Assembly: GCF_003473485.1 (NCBI RefSeq)
Contig: NC_053043.1
Location: 18,292,001 to 18,356,000 of the forward strand
Direction: 5' to 3'
DNA from: Medicago truncatula
Taxonomy: Eukaryota > Streptophyta > Magnoliopsida > Fabales > Fabaceae
DNA length: 64,000 nucleotides
The notes below the pieces were generated by a model. That model saw nothing but the letters and a program-made list of their open reading frames with translations. It ran no database searches and had not been told where the DNA came from. Of this stretch, positions 50,830 to 62,472 are shown piece after piece. The stretch's first letter is position 1, and every line of letters begins with the position of its first letter. A program made the translations under genes and the position numbers.

Positions 50830-52462
50830 TTAGTATGGGTTTCTCAACTGAGGATGAGGAGGCAGTGTCACCGCTTCTATCTTAGACACAGTGGACTTCG
50901 CTCTTGATTGTGTTTTTTGCATCGGTGGCTATTCTAAGAGTATGAATGTTTTTTTTTTTTTTCCTTTTTTGTTTCATGATTGGTTTAAAAAATTTGACAT
51001 TATCACAATCAATCATGTGTGTTTAACTTTAAAAATGATTATGAAAAAAGTAATACATCTAATAATCTAACGATTATTATTGATTGTCAATGTATAAAAA
51101 ATACAATAAAAGTGTATATCAATTAAATCCTAACAAATAAATAATTCAAGAGCAATGATAGGTTGACCGCCCCCATGTGGCATACACTCTTTGTACTTCC
51201 ACATACAAAAGTGACACGTGGCGACATGGCCCCCACGCATTCACCAACTTTGTTCTCACTAGGACCGTCCCTATAAAACTGGAGGCTTGGCTCTCGTAGT
51301 AAAAATAGGTCTCTAATAAAAAAAATATACAATTTTTTTTAAAAGATTAATCTTCTATTTAAATCGAAAATAACACTCGTATAATGGTTATTAACCACCA
51401 AAATTAAAATTAGCAATTATTTTTACTAAAGACGTGCTTGTTAATTGAAATAGATGACAAAAAATTCAAGATATATAGTAGTTTTTTACATTCATAGATA
51501 ACTTTGAAATGCATTTTAAATTGTAATGGCCTAGTAGTTATGTATGTAATTGAGACTTTTATATTTGGTTCAAATTCACACAAATGTCCGGGATTGAACC
51601 TCAAGACCGATGACTCAAGTGCATTCTATTTTACTACTAAACTATTCCAATATATCTATTGATTTTTTATATTTTATTTTATATACCTAACACTTTCAAG
51701 TGCTATATTAATTAATTTATTTTTTGAGGCTTCTAAGATTGCGAGGCCCGGCACTGTAGCTCACCTTGCACATGCCAAGGGCCAGGCCTGTCTCTCACTC
51801 TCTCTTCTCCCTAATGCCACATGGGGGTGTACAAGGATGGTAAAAAAAAAAAAAAAAAGTTGTCAATTTATAATTAATCATAATTCAATTTACATTATGA
51901 ATGTCAACTATCACTGTGTGTCAATCTCGATATTCCTTCTTACATTCGTTTTTTCTCTTCTAGCTAATTAAATTTTACAACTAGAACTGGAGGATACAGA
52001 CAGATTACAAAACAGAGCAGCAAAGAAAAAAGCACATGGCTGCTCATACATAAATTTTGTACATATGCAAAATGTATCTCAATTACAATCAACAACTTTT
52101 TTCTCTTTCTTTTTCTCGAAATGTCGATTTCAGGTTCAAAAATATCTAACTAATGTGATAATCCAAGAATCATGCAAATGCAACTGGTGGCTATGGATTC
52201 TTCTTGCTAACTGGAATACTAATGTCGCGATTATTAACAAGTAATTGTCATGCATTAGTCCCACATGAACTTTGTTTGTACTCGAGCTTTTTACACCGCT
52301 TCTGTGAAGTATTGTTTGTTTTGAGTTTAAAAGTTATCTGAATCGTCTTAATTTTCTTAGTTAAAAAGCGTCTCAATGAATTGAGGAGACTTAGTTTTAA
52401 AGCAATGTGCAACTTTTGTGTATTTTAACCTATCATAAAATGAACAACATTGTATATCGTTA
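50830..52462. other. Gene-free region
   Basis: No gene recognised. It contains poly-T and poly-A runs, and near 51130-51300 and 51760-51840 GC-richer stretches ('cccccatgtggcatacac', 'gcacatgccaagggccagg') that look repeat-derived, but no ends were defined. Confidence 0.45.
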
Positions 52463-53065
52463 TGAGTCTTGTTAACCGGTGCCCCGGAACACTGGTTAAG
52501 GAATCTATAAATAAAATTTTTTGTTTTGGAAATATAAACTTTCACTTTTTATTAAAGGAAAATACTATTGTGCACGACATATTTTGTCGTTATATTTGCA
52601 CGATTGCGTAGATAAGCTCATTTGATATGGTTCTTTTAATATTTTTTAACCTAAATAGCCCTTTTAATTAATGACGCACTTCTCCTAAAAGAAATCACAA
52701 ATTATTGATCTTGTGGCATCTCCATATCATAAAGTGAGTGTGTTTTGTCTTATCTAATACTACTAGTATTTATCTTCTTTTTTGACTAAAGATAGTATTT
52801 ATTTATCTTATTTTAGTACTATAATGCTTTAGAATTTGTATTATGATAAATACAAGTGTGTGTAGACCGTTGTTGTGGAGTCTGTGGTGTTTTGCATGTA
52901 TGTTTTCACAATGCAAATTGCATGATTTTCATTGTCGTGCTAGTCGTGTGGTAAAGGGCGTCCTGCTATATAGCACAACTTTTTATTAAATAATAATTAT
53001 ATTACTTTTTAATAAAAACTTACTTTATTTGGTGCTTAACCAATGCCCGGATACACTGATTAACA
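52463..53065. mobile_element. MITE split by a 421-bp insertion
   Basis: The outer parts (52463-52556 and 52978-53065) match the unsplit copy at 32516-32690. They begin GAGTCTTGTTAACCGGTG and end GATTAACATTC with small palindromes at each end. The middle, 52557-52977, is foreign and flanked by an exact 13-base direct repeat, ACTTTTTATTAAA (52544-52556 and 52978-52990). The insert has no poly-A tail and no coding capacity; its class is unknown. Confidence 0.6.
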
Positions 53066-54676
53066 TTCTTATATTGTTATTGGCTATGATATGAAATGAA
53101 TGGCCATTGGCCAACGACAAACTTATCCTATGCTGCAGTTTGAGCATCCAATCGAATTTGAACATAAGAATAGGGAGATAGCTAGGTAGGGACCAATAGT
53201 GAGCAAAAATCACTGAAAGAGTTGCTATATGACATAATAGTACAGGCTCATCCTCTTGTCATGGAACAAAAGTCACAAGGAACCTTTTCATGAGTATTAG
53301 TCATAATCATCATTATATACATACATTTGTTGTTATCATTTTGTAATTATTGAATGGTAAATCACTCGAAAGATATTTCTAATTGATAGTCATAGCCTAA
53401 ATTTAGGGAAGCCTAGAGACCTAAAAAAAAGTTCATTTCACAATAACATGCTCAAGAACACAACGGTTTGCTAACTTTGCCAATGTGAGTTTAGAAGAAA
53501 AAAAATCGTGTTAACCCTCCAATTTTTAAGGAAAATAGACTCTGATAATCCAAGTTCAACTGAGTGGTAAATAAAATCTGATTAAAAATTGTTTTATCAA
53601 TAAACCAAATTCAAGTAGTTATGACCAATTTGTTCTTTGGTGAAGCTACAAATTAGAACTGCTAAAATTGTAAAAAGTGCTTACAATATGGTTTTACTTT
53701 TACCTAGTTGAGTAAAAATAAGGTTCCCTATAAGATAGGGAATTTGAGATAACCACAAATGTATGTATGGCCATATATATTGTCAGTAAGTCTTGCAGAA
53801 AGGGGTCATTCTATTCTAGCTGTCAGACGTCTTCTTATGCCGTCCTTTGTTCCTCATCCCATGTGACTTTGTTGTGGACCATCACCTTCATTTTCCTTAC
53901 TACTATGCACTTTTTTCCCCTCAAATTCCTACAAGGATTTTTATTGGAATGTACACAAACTCAAGCTCCCCCATTAATCAGGAATATTTTCCCAATGATA
54001 AAGGAGAGACTAGGACTTTCATGTCATCAATGACTCACCCATTTTATGAATTAAAACATATGATTAGAAATTGGTAAAAAAAACTTACCAATTGAGCTCA
54101 AGTGGTCAATGAGTTTCACCAAAAACGAATCGTTCGGAAGATTCCAAGTTTAATTTTTAAGTGAAACAATTCTTGGTCACACTATCGTTATCCAACCGCT
54201 GAACTCCGAATTATCAAGGTATTTTTTTAGAGATTATATGACAAAAAAAATTTGTTTAAGTTATATTTGTAAAGATTTATCTTTTTAAATATGAGACTTG
54301 AGTTTTTCTCGATACAAGTAAAACTCTATATGATGGATGCATGACTTAAACATAAGCAATTGCAAACTTTTTCACCAAGTGCTATATAACATAGGTTAAT
54401 TCAAATAATAACCCTAAAAATTGGAGGAACATGCAACTTGAAGAAACAATATCTTTTGGAGCATATAAATTATAATATACTAGAAAATCCTATTGTCCTG
54501 AATTCAAACAAAAAGACACTTATTGTTGTTATTCAAAGGAAAAAAGTTCATCATTCACGTGAACAACAAATCCTACCTCAAAATATCTATCCTTTCAACA
54601 AAAAAATCTATCCATGTTGAATAAATTCAACATTATTCAATAACAATAGTAATAACATATTCACCATTCCACTCTC
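53066..54676. other. Upstream region of germin-like gene 1
   Basis: No gene. The stretch 53146-53216 ('agggaccaatagtgagcaaa') matches 60851-60914 upstream of germin-like gene 2, so the duplicated block extends at least about 1.5 kb upstream here. A degenerate SINE-like sequence ('gctcaagtggtcaatgag') lies near 54085-54235. Confidence 0.6.
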
Positions 54677-54684
54677 TATATATA
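54677..54684 (+). promoter_or_regulatory. TATA box of germin-like gene 1
   Basis: TATATATA in the context CCACTCTCTATATATAG, 52 bases before the start codon. The same context and spacing are conserved at the paralogue (61778-61785), which supports a real core promoter with a short leader. Confidence 0.8.
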
Positions 54685-54735
54685 GTAGAACCAAATTGAC
54701 CACAAAAACACACAAAACCTAACACTATCAACAAA

Positions 54736-55368
54736 ATGAAGATGATTGTAGCTATCTCCTTCATTTTTTCTCTTCTTTCCCTTTCTCATGCATCAGTAGT
54801 AGATTTCTGCGTAGCAGATTACAATTTACCAAATGGCCCCGCCGGATATTCTTGCAAAACACCATCAAAAGTAACCGAAAATGACTTCGCCTACCACGGC
54901 CTAGCTGCAGCCGGAAACACCTCAAACATTATCAAAGCAGCTGTGACCCCTGCATTCGACGCGCAATTTGCTGGTTTAAACGGTCTTGGAATTTCCCTTG
55001 CGCGTTTAGATTTAGCCGCAGGTGGAGTTATTCCACTTCACACTCACCCCGGTGCTTCGGAGGTGTTGGTTGTTATTCAAGGAACAATCTGTGCTGGTTT
55101 TGTTTCCTCTGCCAACACTGTTTACATTAAAACACTTTACAAAGGTGATGTTATGGTTTTTCCACAAGGATTGTTGCATTTCCAAATTAACAGTGGTGGT
55201 TCTAATGCACTTGCTTTTGTTAGCTTTAGTAGTGCTAACCCTGGTTTACAGATATTGGATTTTGCTTTGTTTAAAAGTGATTTTCCAACGGAGTTGATTA
55301 CTGCAACTACTTTTATTGATGCTGCTGTAGTGAAGAAGCTTAAGGGTGTTCTTGGAGGTAGTGGTTAA
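54736..55368 (+). CDS. Germin-like protein, ABP19/ABP20 type (copy 1)
   Basis: An intronless frame of 210 residues, the usual germin length. A signal peptide (about 1-19, hydrophobic, ending SHAS) predicts export to the cell wall. C25 and C40 give the conserved N-terminal disulphide. N61-T62-S63 is a likely glycosylation site. Germin box 1 ([18 protein letters not shown]) and box 2 ([13 protein letters not shown]) supply the metal ligands H102, H104, E109 and H148, all present. The cupin is expected to bind manganese and form oligomers. This subfamily includes peach ABP19/ABP20 auxin-binding proteins and members with superoxide dismutase activity; which applies here is unknown. Copy 1 has an extra cysteine (C119) where copy 2 has serine. 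A polyadenylation signal AATAAA lies at 55515-55520. Confidence 0.93.
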   Translation: MKMIVAISFIFSLLSLSHASVVDFCVADYNLPNGPAGYSCKTPSKVTENDFAYHGLAAAGNTSNIIKAAVTPAFDAQFAGLNGLGISLARLDLAAGGVIPLHTHPGASEVLVVIQGTICAGFVSSANTVYIKTLYKGDVMVFPQGLLHFQINSGGSNALAFVSFSSANPGLQILDFALFKSDFPTELITATTFIDAAVVKKLKGVLGGSG

Positions 55369-55678
55369 AACTATGATGTTACTCATGAAAGAATGAGGAA
55401 TTAATCTTGAGGATTAGTGTGTTCTCTTTTAATTTAATTGTTGTTGGTTTTGTTTCTTGTTGTGTTTAATTTGTTTTGAAGGAATGTAACTTGAGAAATT
55501 TGTGACATGAGATGAATAAATGTATGTGTTGTATTTTCTTGAATATTTGTGCACTTGCTTGCACTGCCAAACTCAGTTTACTTAATGGATAAAACTCAAC
55601 TTATGTCAAGACCTGCCAGAAAAGGCTAAGGAAAATAAGTATTAGTTACAACAAAGAAAAAACGAAAAACACCTTGAA

Positions 55679-56522
55679 GATATCAACCAATCAAAATGTG
55701 ATATACAAATGTAACATTAAATGTCAAATAAATGAGTCAATTTTTTTCTATAAAAAAAAATCAAATTTAATAAGGTAAATTTTAATTTTAATTTATTATA
55801 TTTAGGTATACAATCTTAATTAATTTACACTATAGGGCTTGTAACAATTAAAATTTCACATCAAATTCAACCCATCATGGCTGTGTTTGGTAATACGAAT
55901 AAGCTAGCTTATAGCTAAGCTTGTTTTGTTATAATAAGATGTGTTTGGTAAAAAGCTTTTTTCACTAGCTTATAGCATATTTTGAGAAGTTATTTCAAGT
56001 AGCTTTTGAGCTTATAACTGATAGTTTTTTTATATTTTCTTCCAATTTTAACCCTATTAATTTAATTTAATTATTTTTTAATAAAACAACATGTTCATGG
56101 CATAAAAAATAACGGTCAAGTTCATAGCTTATTTTTTAATAAAAAAACTGTCACGTTTTCTCCTTTGAAAAAAACTGCCATGCTTTATTTTATTTTTTAA
56201 TGAACGTTATATATATATTTTTTTAAAAGAAATGCTTTATATTTAACTATAACTAGTCTACGGTACGTTGTAAAATTTTTTGTATTCTTGCTTACATTTT
56301 TTTCCACCTTCCTCTTATTTTTTGGATTCATAAAAGTAGAGATCAATGAGCTTTTGCCCTCTTTTGTACAAAAAAAAAAAAAAAAAAAAGCAGAGATCAA
56401 AATTTTCTGTGAAATTTTAATAGAAACTAAAACCAAAAGTTTGAATATTTATAGGGATCCAAAACATAGTTAACCATAAATTAAAATATTAAAAAATAAA
56501 TACGTTAGAAAAAATGTCTTTC

Positions 56523-56569
<47 letters not shown>

Positions 56570-57874
56570 CCTTTTATGTCATTTTATACTTATCAGTCAC
56601 TTCAACAACTAATTTTACCAAACACTTCAATTTTAATAAACCATCTTTTCAGCTATAAGCTATCAGTTATAAGTCATCAACTATAAGTTAGTTTTTCAGC
56701 TTTCAGCTAGCTTATAGCTTATTTTTACCAAACACACCCCACATACGTTCATAAATTTTGTTCCATTCCAAAACCTAGAACAAACATAACGTGCAATTTC
56801 ATCTTCATTCTTCTTCCCATCTTGATTGTTGAATTCTCTTGTTCCAGAATTGCCGTCGTTTGCAATTATCGTGAGAATCATTGTCGTCCTTTTGATTCCA
56901 GACATTGTGAGAATCGGCGTTGTTTCCATAATCACATCAGATATCATGACTTGATTTTTCTTCTTGATTTGATTTTTCATTTTCGTTTCTTTCTCACTAC
57001 TATCGTGACTTGATTGCAACCGTTTTACACTTATAATGCGATAGTGGCGACTTTCAACTTTGGCATGAATTCTAATGATGCTTCCATTTTTATTTGGGCC
57101 TTGAGTTTGATTGAGTTGTTTTAGATTATATGAAATTGTATTTAATCACACATATTTTGCGTTTGATTAAGATAAATGGATCTTCAATACTTTGATTATT
57201 AATTTTATTTTTGGTACAATATTGATTATTTTTTGAACAAGGTACAATATTGATTATTAAATTTACTTTTGGAATTTGTTTTATTCAAATCATTATATTG
57301 TGTTGTTATGTTGTTTATGTAACTGGTGAATTTTGTGTTGCCGAAATGAACAATTATTGAGATTGTGAACACCGTGTGAGGTCGGTTAAAACTATGGAAG
57401 AGAAGACAAAGTGAAATAAATAAATAATAAATAATGCTAATACAAACATGAATTTCATAAGGTGAGCGTTAATTCGTGGATATAGCTTTTGGAAACAATG
57501 GCGATCTCACAATGTCTGAAATAAAACGGACGGCAACGATTCTCACGATAATTGAAAACGGAAACAATTCTGGAACGAGAGAATTGAGCAATCAAGATGG
57601 GAAGAAGAATGAAGAAGAAATTGCGCGTTATTTGCGTTCTAGGTTTTGGAATGAAACAAAATTTATGAACGTATATGATGGGTTGAATTTGATGTGAAAT
57701 TTTAATTGTTACAAGCCCTATAGTGTAAATTAATTAAGATTGTATACCTAAATATAATTAAATAAAAATTAAAAGTTACCTTATTAAAATTGATTTTTTT
57801 TTTATAGAAAAATTGACTCATTTATTTGACATTTAATGTTACATTTGTATATTACATTTTGATTGGTTGATATC
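55679..57874. mobile_element. Foldback element with about 390-bp inverted arms
   Basis: The left arm (55679-55878 plus 56743 to about 56933) and right arm (about 57485-57874) are inverted copies of each other, starting GATATCAACCAATCAAAA. The left arm is interrupted by a MITE (55879-56739). TTGAA flanks both sides (55674-55678 and 57875-57879), a possible 5-bp duplication. Without the insert it was about 1.33 kb. The loop (about 56934-57484) has no known transposase. The inner part of each arm keeps a similar open frame (see findings). Long arms suggest a Mutator-like foldback element, but the class is uncertain. Confidence 0.82.
55879..56739. mobile_element. MITE nested in the left foldback arm
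   Basis: The left end GGCTGTGTTTGGTAA and right end TTACCAAACACACCC are inverted. Flanks are CAT (55876-55878) and CAC (56740-56742), a 3-bp duplication with one change. The uninterrupted right arm of the host element reads straight through this point (inverse CCATCATATACG), so it preserves the empty site. The 861-bp body is closely similar to 48528-49373, including an AT microsatellite at about 56528-56558. Confidence 0.88.
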
Positions 57875-57879
57875 TTGAA

Positions 57880-58812
57880 TTGGTAAATACTCTCTAAACA
57901 AGATAGGGTAATCTAGGTCTCACCAGGATTTAGTCAGCTGCACTTTTCAATGTAAAATTATTATTTTATTTTCAGTTGTACCCTCTAATTAATTAAGTGT
58001 ACACTACTTCCAAAGCATCATATCAGTAATAAATAAGGTTAGTTTAGTAAAATTGTCATGTCTTTTAACATCATCATCACATTTTTTAATTTGTGTGTAA
58101 AATTTTTTAACAACGCTTATTTTAAAATGGAGGAGTGCAAATATGACTAGGGATGCTATTACTATCACTATCAAACTCTTGGGAATGATCGCCAAAGTTA
58201 TTATTATTGCTTGCCTTATTAAGTCTACTGAACGAATGCAACGTTCTTTGTATCTCATAATCTAAAGAATATAAAACTTTAGACTTTGATGGTTGCTGAA
58301 AGTAAGAAGATGGAATGAAATTCCTCTCAATTGAAGCTTATCATGGTTTAGCGATGAAGATGCAGGTTTCAATGGTAGGAAGACAGTGCACAACGCAGAG
58401 GAAGAGAGGGTGCGCGTTCTGTTTTTGTTTTTTTAATTAATAAAATAAATGTTTATTTCTTAATATAAAATCACAACCATTGAATGTTTATTTTAAAAAA
58501 GTGAAAGATTTCTCAATTTTTACATATATTTTCCACCCCGGCCCCGAATCCTCACAAACAAAGCATTGGATTTGAAGTTAAACATTAGAAACACTAATAA
58601 CTAAAGAAATATCGACAATGTCCCTAATGCCAAAAACAAAGTGGAAAATGAAAAATCCTATCAAATAAAACATAAAAATATAAATATGAAATTACCCAAA
58701 AAAAATTCGACAGATTTCTCATTCAATTATTAATTAATACGGGCCAAAAATTTTCTCCTATTCAAATATATACGAGATGACAAATTTTGGGGTACACACC
58801 ATATATTCGATG
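57880..58812. other. Gene-free spacer
   Basis: No gene recognised between the foldback element and the next TIR element. An 84-codon minus-strand frame (58004-58258) has no family resemblance. Confidence 0.5.
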
Positions 58813-58821
58813 TTTAAATTA

Positions 58822-60138
58822 GGGTTAATAGGTCTTTACCCCCTTGTAATATATGGCACTTTTGGTTTTGTCTCCTGTAAATTTTTTTTTTAGATTCTGT
58901 CCTTGTAAAATGAAGATTCTTCACGATTGCCCCCTAAGCCCATTGACTCAGCAGAATCTTTGATGTGACACCTACATGGCCTTTTCTTTTTATTTTTTAT
59001 TTTTTTTGCTTGCCACGCGTAAAAAATAGTTTACACGTCATTTTTATTTAAAAAAATTAAAATATAAAATAAAATTTAAAAAAACGAAAATCATATTTTA
59101 AAAAATCTAAAAATTAATTTTCAAAATTTTAAAAAATCTGAAAAAATTCAAACTATTTTTTTAAATCGAAAAAAAATTAGATTTTTTTTCCAAAAATTAA
59201 AAAACATTTAAATTTTTTTCCGAAATAGAAAATTGTCTTATCTTTTTCGAAATAATTTTTTTTTTTATTTTATGAAAATTCTGGAAAATATTTTAATTTT
59301 TAAAAATCTGGATATAAATGTTTTTAAATTCCAACTATTTAATCTGAAAAAAAAATTGATTTTATTTAAATTTTTAAAATCTTAACTTCAGATTTTTTTC
59401 GAAAATTTTAAATTTAGAAAAAATTCTGATTTTTTTTTTGAATTTTTTTATAAAATCTTGAAATATTGTTCTAGAATTCAAATTTTACGAAATTTTGAAG
59501 ATTTTTTAAATTCTGAATATATTTTTTTTTAATTCAAATCAAAATCTTAATTTCAGTTTTTTTTTTCAAAAAAATTAAATTTAGAAAAGATTTCAGATTT
59601 TTTTCGAGAGTTTTATTCCTGAATTTTTATGAAATCTTTTTCCAAATTAAAAAAAATCAATTTTTTTACGAAATTAGGAATAGTTAAAAAAAAATTCTGA
59701 AACTTAATTTTCGAAATAATTTTTTTTAGATATTTTCGAAGTTTTTTTAATTTATATTTGGAAATTTTAGAATCTTTTTCGTAATTATTTTATAAATTTT
59801 TGAAAAATTCGAAATATATTAAATTTGAGATTTTTTTTCTAAATTTAAAAAAAAATCCTAATTAATTTGTTTTTTATAATTTTTGAAAATTAATTTTCAT
59901 ATTTTTTTATTTATTAATGATGTGTAAATTGTTTTTCACGCGTGGCAAGCAAAAAAAAATGAAAAATAAAAAGAAAAAGCCATGTAGGTGCCGCATCAAA
60001 GATTCTGCTGAGTCAATGGGCTTAGGGAACAATCGTGAAGAATCTTCATTTTACAAGGACGGAATCTAAAAAAAAAAAATTACAGGAGGCAAAACCAAAA
60101 ATGCCCTATATTACAGGGGGGTAAAGACCTATTAACCC
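58822..60138. mobile_element. Non-autonomous Mutator-like element with 9-bp TSD
   Basis: A perfect 9-base duplication TTTAAATTA flanks it (58813-58821 and 60139-60147). Inverted ends of about 210 bases start GGGTTAATAGGTCTTTACCC and include 'agattctgctgagtcaatgg' or its inverse and a GCCACGCGT block. Long inverted ends plus a 9-bp duplication define a Mutator-like element. The interior (about 59040-59930) is almost pure A/T in short runs broken by CGAAA and TTCG-like words, with no coding capacity. Confidence 0.9.
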
Positions 60139-60147
60139 TTTAAATTA

Positions 60148-60563
60148 ATAGTTAAATGAACTTTTTCTTAAAATACATTACTTTTTATATCATTTACAAT
60201 ATTAATAACTAAATCTTATTTAAGAAAAGTGAGGGGAATATATTTTTAATTTTTTTTTTCCACGCATAATAATGAATATTGATTATTTTTAAGATAAATT
60301 AAAAATATTTTAATATCATTCTTATAAACAATGAAATAGTGTTTTTTTAAAATGATAATTTTTAAAAATATAAAAGTCGACTAAAGCTCTTTATTTCATA
60401 AAATTAATAGTTAATTTATAACAAGTGTATATTCTTTTTTGACAAGAAAAAGCAAATATATATATACACTTTAATTTGCGGATGTATCTAAAACCTCCCT
60501 TAAAACATTTTACCAGACAGAAAAAAAATAAAAATTGAATCTTACATGTCTACTAGATTTAAT
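60148..60563. other. AT-rich spacer
   Basis: No gene or definable element seen. Confidence 0.5.
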
Positions 60564-60684
60564 TCACAAGTCCTAACTCAACTGACCAAAAATGCCAAAA
60601 TTGTTAGACCGAATGCCATGATCGGGGTTCGAACCCTGGTACCTCCACTTGTGTGTGAGTGGTCTATCTACCAAAAAAAAAAAA
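60564..60684 (+). mobile_element. SINE-like retroposon
   Basis: A degenerate A box (CCTAACTCAACTGACC), a strong B box (GGGGTTCGAACCCTGG), and an A13-14 tail. Flanked by AGATTTAAT on both sides (60555-60563 and 60685-60693). It is tRNA-related but differs from the 63775-63920 family. Confidence 0.65.
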
Positions 60685-60693
60685 AGATTTAAT

Positions 60694-61777
60694 AATACAT
60701 TATCAACAACTAACTTTTTCTCCTTTTCTTATTCTTCTTTCCTCTCCTTCCTCCTCCACCCTGCTACAAACGGGTGTTGTGGACTCTTCCCCCTAACGTG
60801 AACACTAACGCCACCGACGATAATATAGTAACATCAACCGCACACAGTGACATGCATCCAATCAAATTTAAGCTTAAGGATAGGGACTAGAGACCAATAG
60901 TGAACGAAAATCACTTATCATTTAATTTCATATTATTCAGAATACCTCTTATCATATATATGGTAGTTTATTAGTCACAATAATCATTATATAAGTCATT
61001 GCAGAACCCTTTTCATAGTCATGTTTCTTTGAACTTTTAAAAAAAAGAGACCTAGCTGAGAAGAAATAACAAGAGTGGTAGAGAAAAGACGTGGATATAT
61101 AAAATAACCAAACAATTAGATACAAGTGGTTAATAAGTATCGAGGAGAAATTGTTCAAGAGAAACTGAGTTTGCTTTCTGACCAAACTCCAAATCACCGG
61201 TGTCATTTTCTAGTGAGAAGGAGAGGGTAAACACTAGCTACAAACTATATAGCATACAAAGTAGAATCTTTATTTAGATACTTTTCCAATAACATGTCTC
61301 AATTTAGTATTTGTTGTGAAAAAGACAATGTAACCATCTAAGCCTTCATTTAAAGAATATTAAACATATCTCACATAAATGGTACTCACAAATCACAACC
61401 TATGAAACACTGATATAATTGAACGTAATTATACGTGTCAGTATCATATCGGTGTGTCGGACACGTTCTCTATCATAAGTGTCTGTGTTACAGAGCTCAA
61501 AACAATAACAAGTAATTATTATGTCACAACTAATGACACATATATATCAATTACACCAAAATCAATAGTTTGCCCAAACACACCTAATTAAGAAACAATG
61601 TTTATTTGACATTGCAGAACTTAAAAAGTACTATTTTAGTCTTCCTAGTGTTTATAAGGCATTTGTTAGAATGACCACAATCATCATTACTCATTACATG
61701 CATTTGTCAATGACAATGATCAATTCAAATTATTCAAAAGGAATATAAAAAACATATATTTCCACTATTCCACTCTC
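60694..61777. other. Upstream region of germin-like gene 2
   Basis: No gene. 60851-60914 matches the region upstream of germin-like gene 1 (53146-53216). A GACAC-rich repeat lies at about 61425-61500. Confidence 0.55.
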
Positions 61778-61785
61778 TATATATA
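61778..61785 (+). promoter_or_regulatory. TATA box of germin-like gene 2
   Basis: TATATATA in the same CCACTCTCTATATATA context as gene 1, 55 bases before the start codon. Confidence 0.8.
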
Positions 61786-61839
61786 ACAGAACCAATTTGA
61801 CCACAAATACACACACAATATAACATTATCAACAATAAC

Positions 61840-62472
61840 ATGAAGATGATTCTAACTATCTTCTTCATTTTTTCTCTTCTTTCCCTTGCTCATGCATCCG
61901 TAGTAGATTTCTGCGTAGCAGATTACAATGCACCAAATGGCCCGGCTGGATATTCTTGCAAACCACCATCAAAAGTAACCGTGAATGACTTCGTCTACCA
62001 CGGCCTAGCCGCAGCTGGAAACACCACAAACATTATCAAAGCCGCTGTTACCACTGCAATAGACGCACAATTTCCCGGTGTAAACGGTCTTGGAATCTCC
62101 ATTGCGCGTTTAGATATAGCCGTTGGTGGTGTTATTCCACTTCACACACACCCCGGTGCTTCGGAAGTGTTGGTTGTTATTAAAGGAACAATCAGTGCTG
62201 GTTTTGTTTCCTCTGACAATGTTGTTTACCTTAAAACACTTCACAAAGGTGATGTTATGATTTTTCCACAAGGATTGTTGCATTTCCAAATTAATGTTGG
62301 TGGTTCTAATGCACTTACTTTTAATAGCTTTAGTAGTGCTAATCCTCGTTTACAGATATTGGATTACGCTTTGTTTGAAAGCGATTTTCCAACGAAGTTG
62401 ATTACTGCAACTACTTTTATTGATCCTGCTGTAGTGAAGAAGCTTAAGAGTGTTCTTGGAGGTAGTGGTTAA
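61840..62472 (+). CDS. Germin-like protein, ABP19/ABP20 type (copy 2)
   Basis: An intronless frame of 210 residues, same length as copy 1 and about 85% identical (32 differences counted by eye). Signal peptide about 1-19, cysteines C25 and C40, and glycosylation motif N61-T62-T63. Germin boxes have metal ligands H102, H104, E109 and H148, all intact, so it should fold as a secreted manganese-binding cupin. Differences from copy 1 are spread along the protein and mostly conservative; notable ones are C119S, Q115K, Y135H, E186K and an alanine-to-proline change at about 196. Core promoter and 3' end (AATAAA at 62620-62625) are also conserved, so both copies are probably expressed. Function (apoplastic oxidase, receptor or structural) cannot be told from sequence. 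Confidence 0.93.
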   Translation: MKMILTIFFIFSLLSLAHASVVDFCVADYNAPNGPAGYSCKPPSKVTVNDFVYHGLAAAGNTTNIIKAAVTTAIDAQFPGVNGLGISIARLDIAVGGVIPLHTHPGASEVLVVIKGTISAGFVSSDNVVYLKTLHKGDVMIFPQGLLHFQINVGGSNALTFNSFSSANPRLQILDYALFESDFPTKLITATTFIDPAVVKKLKSVLGGSG

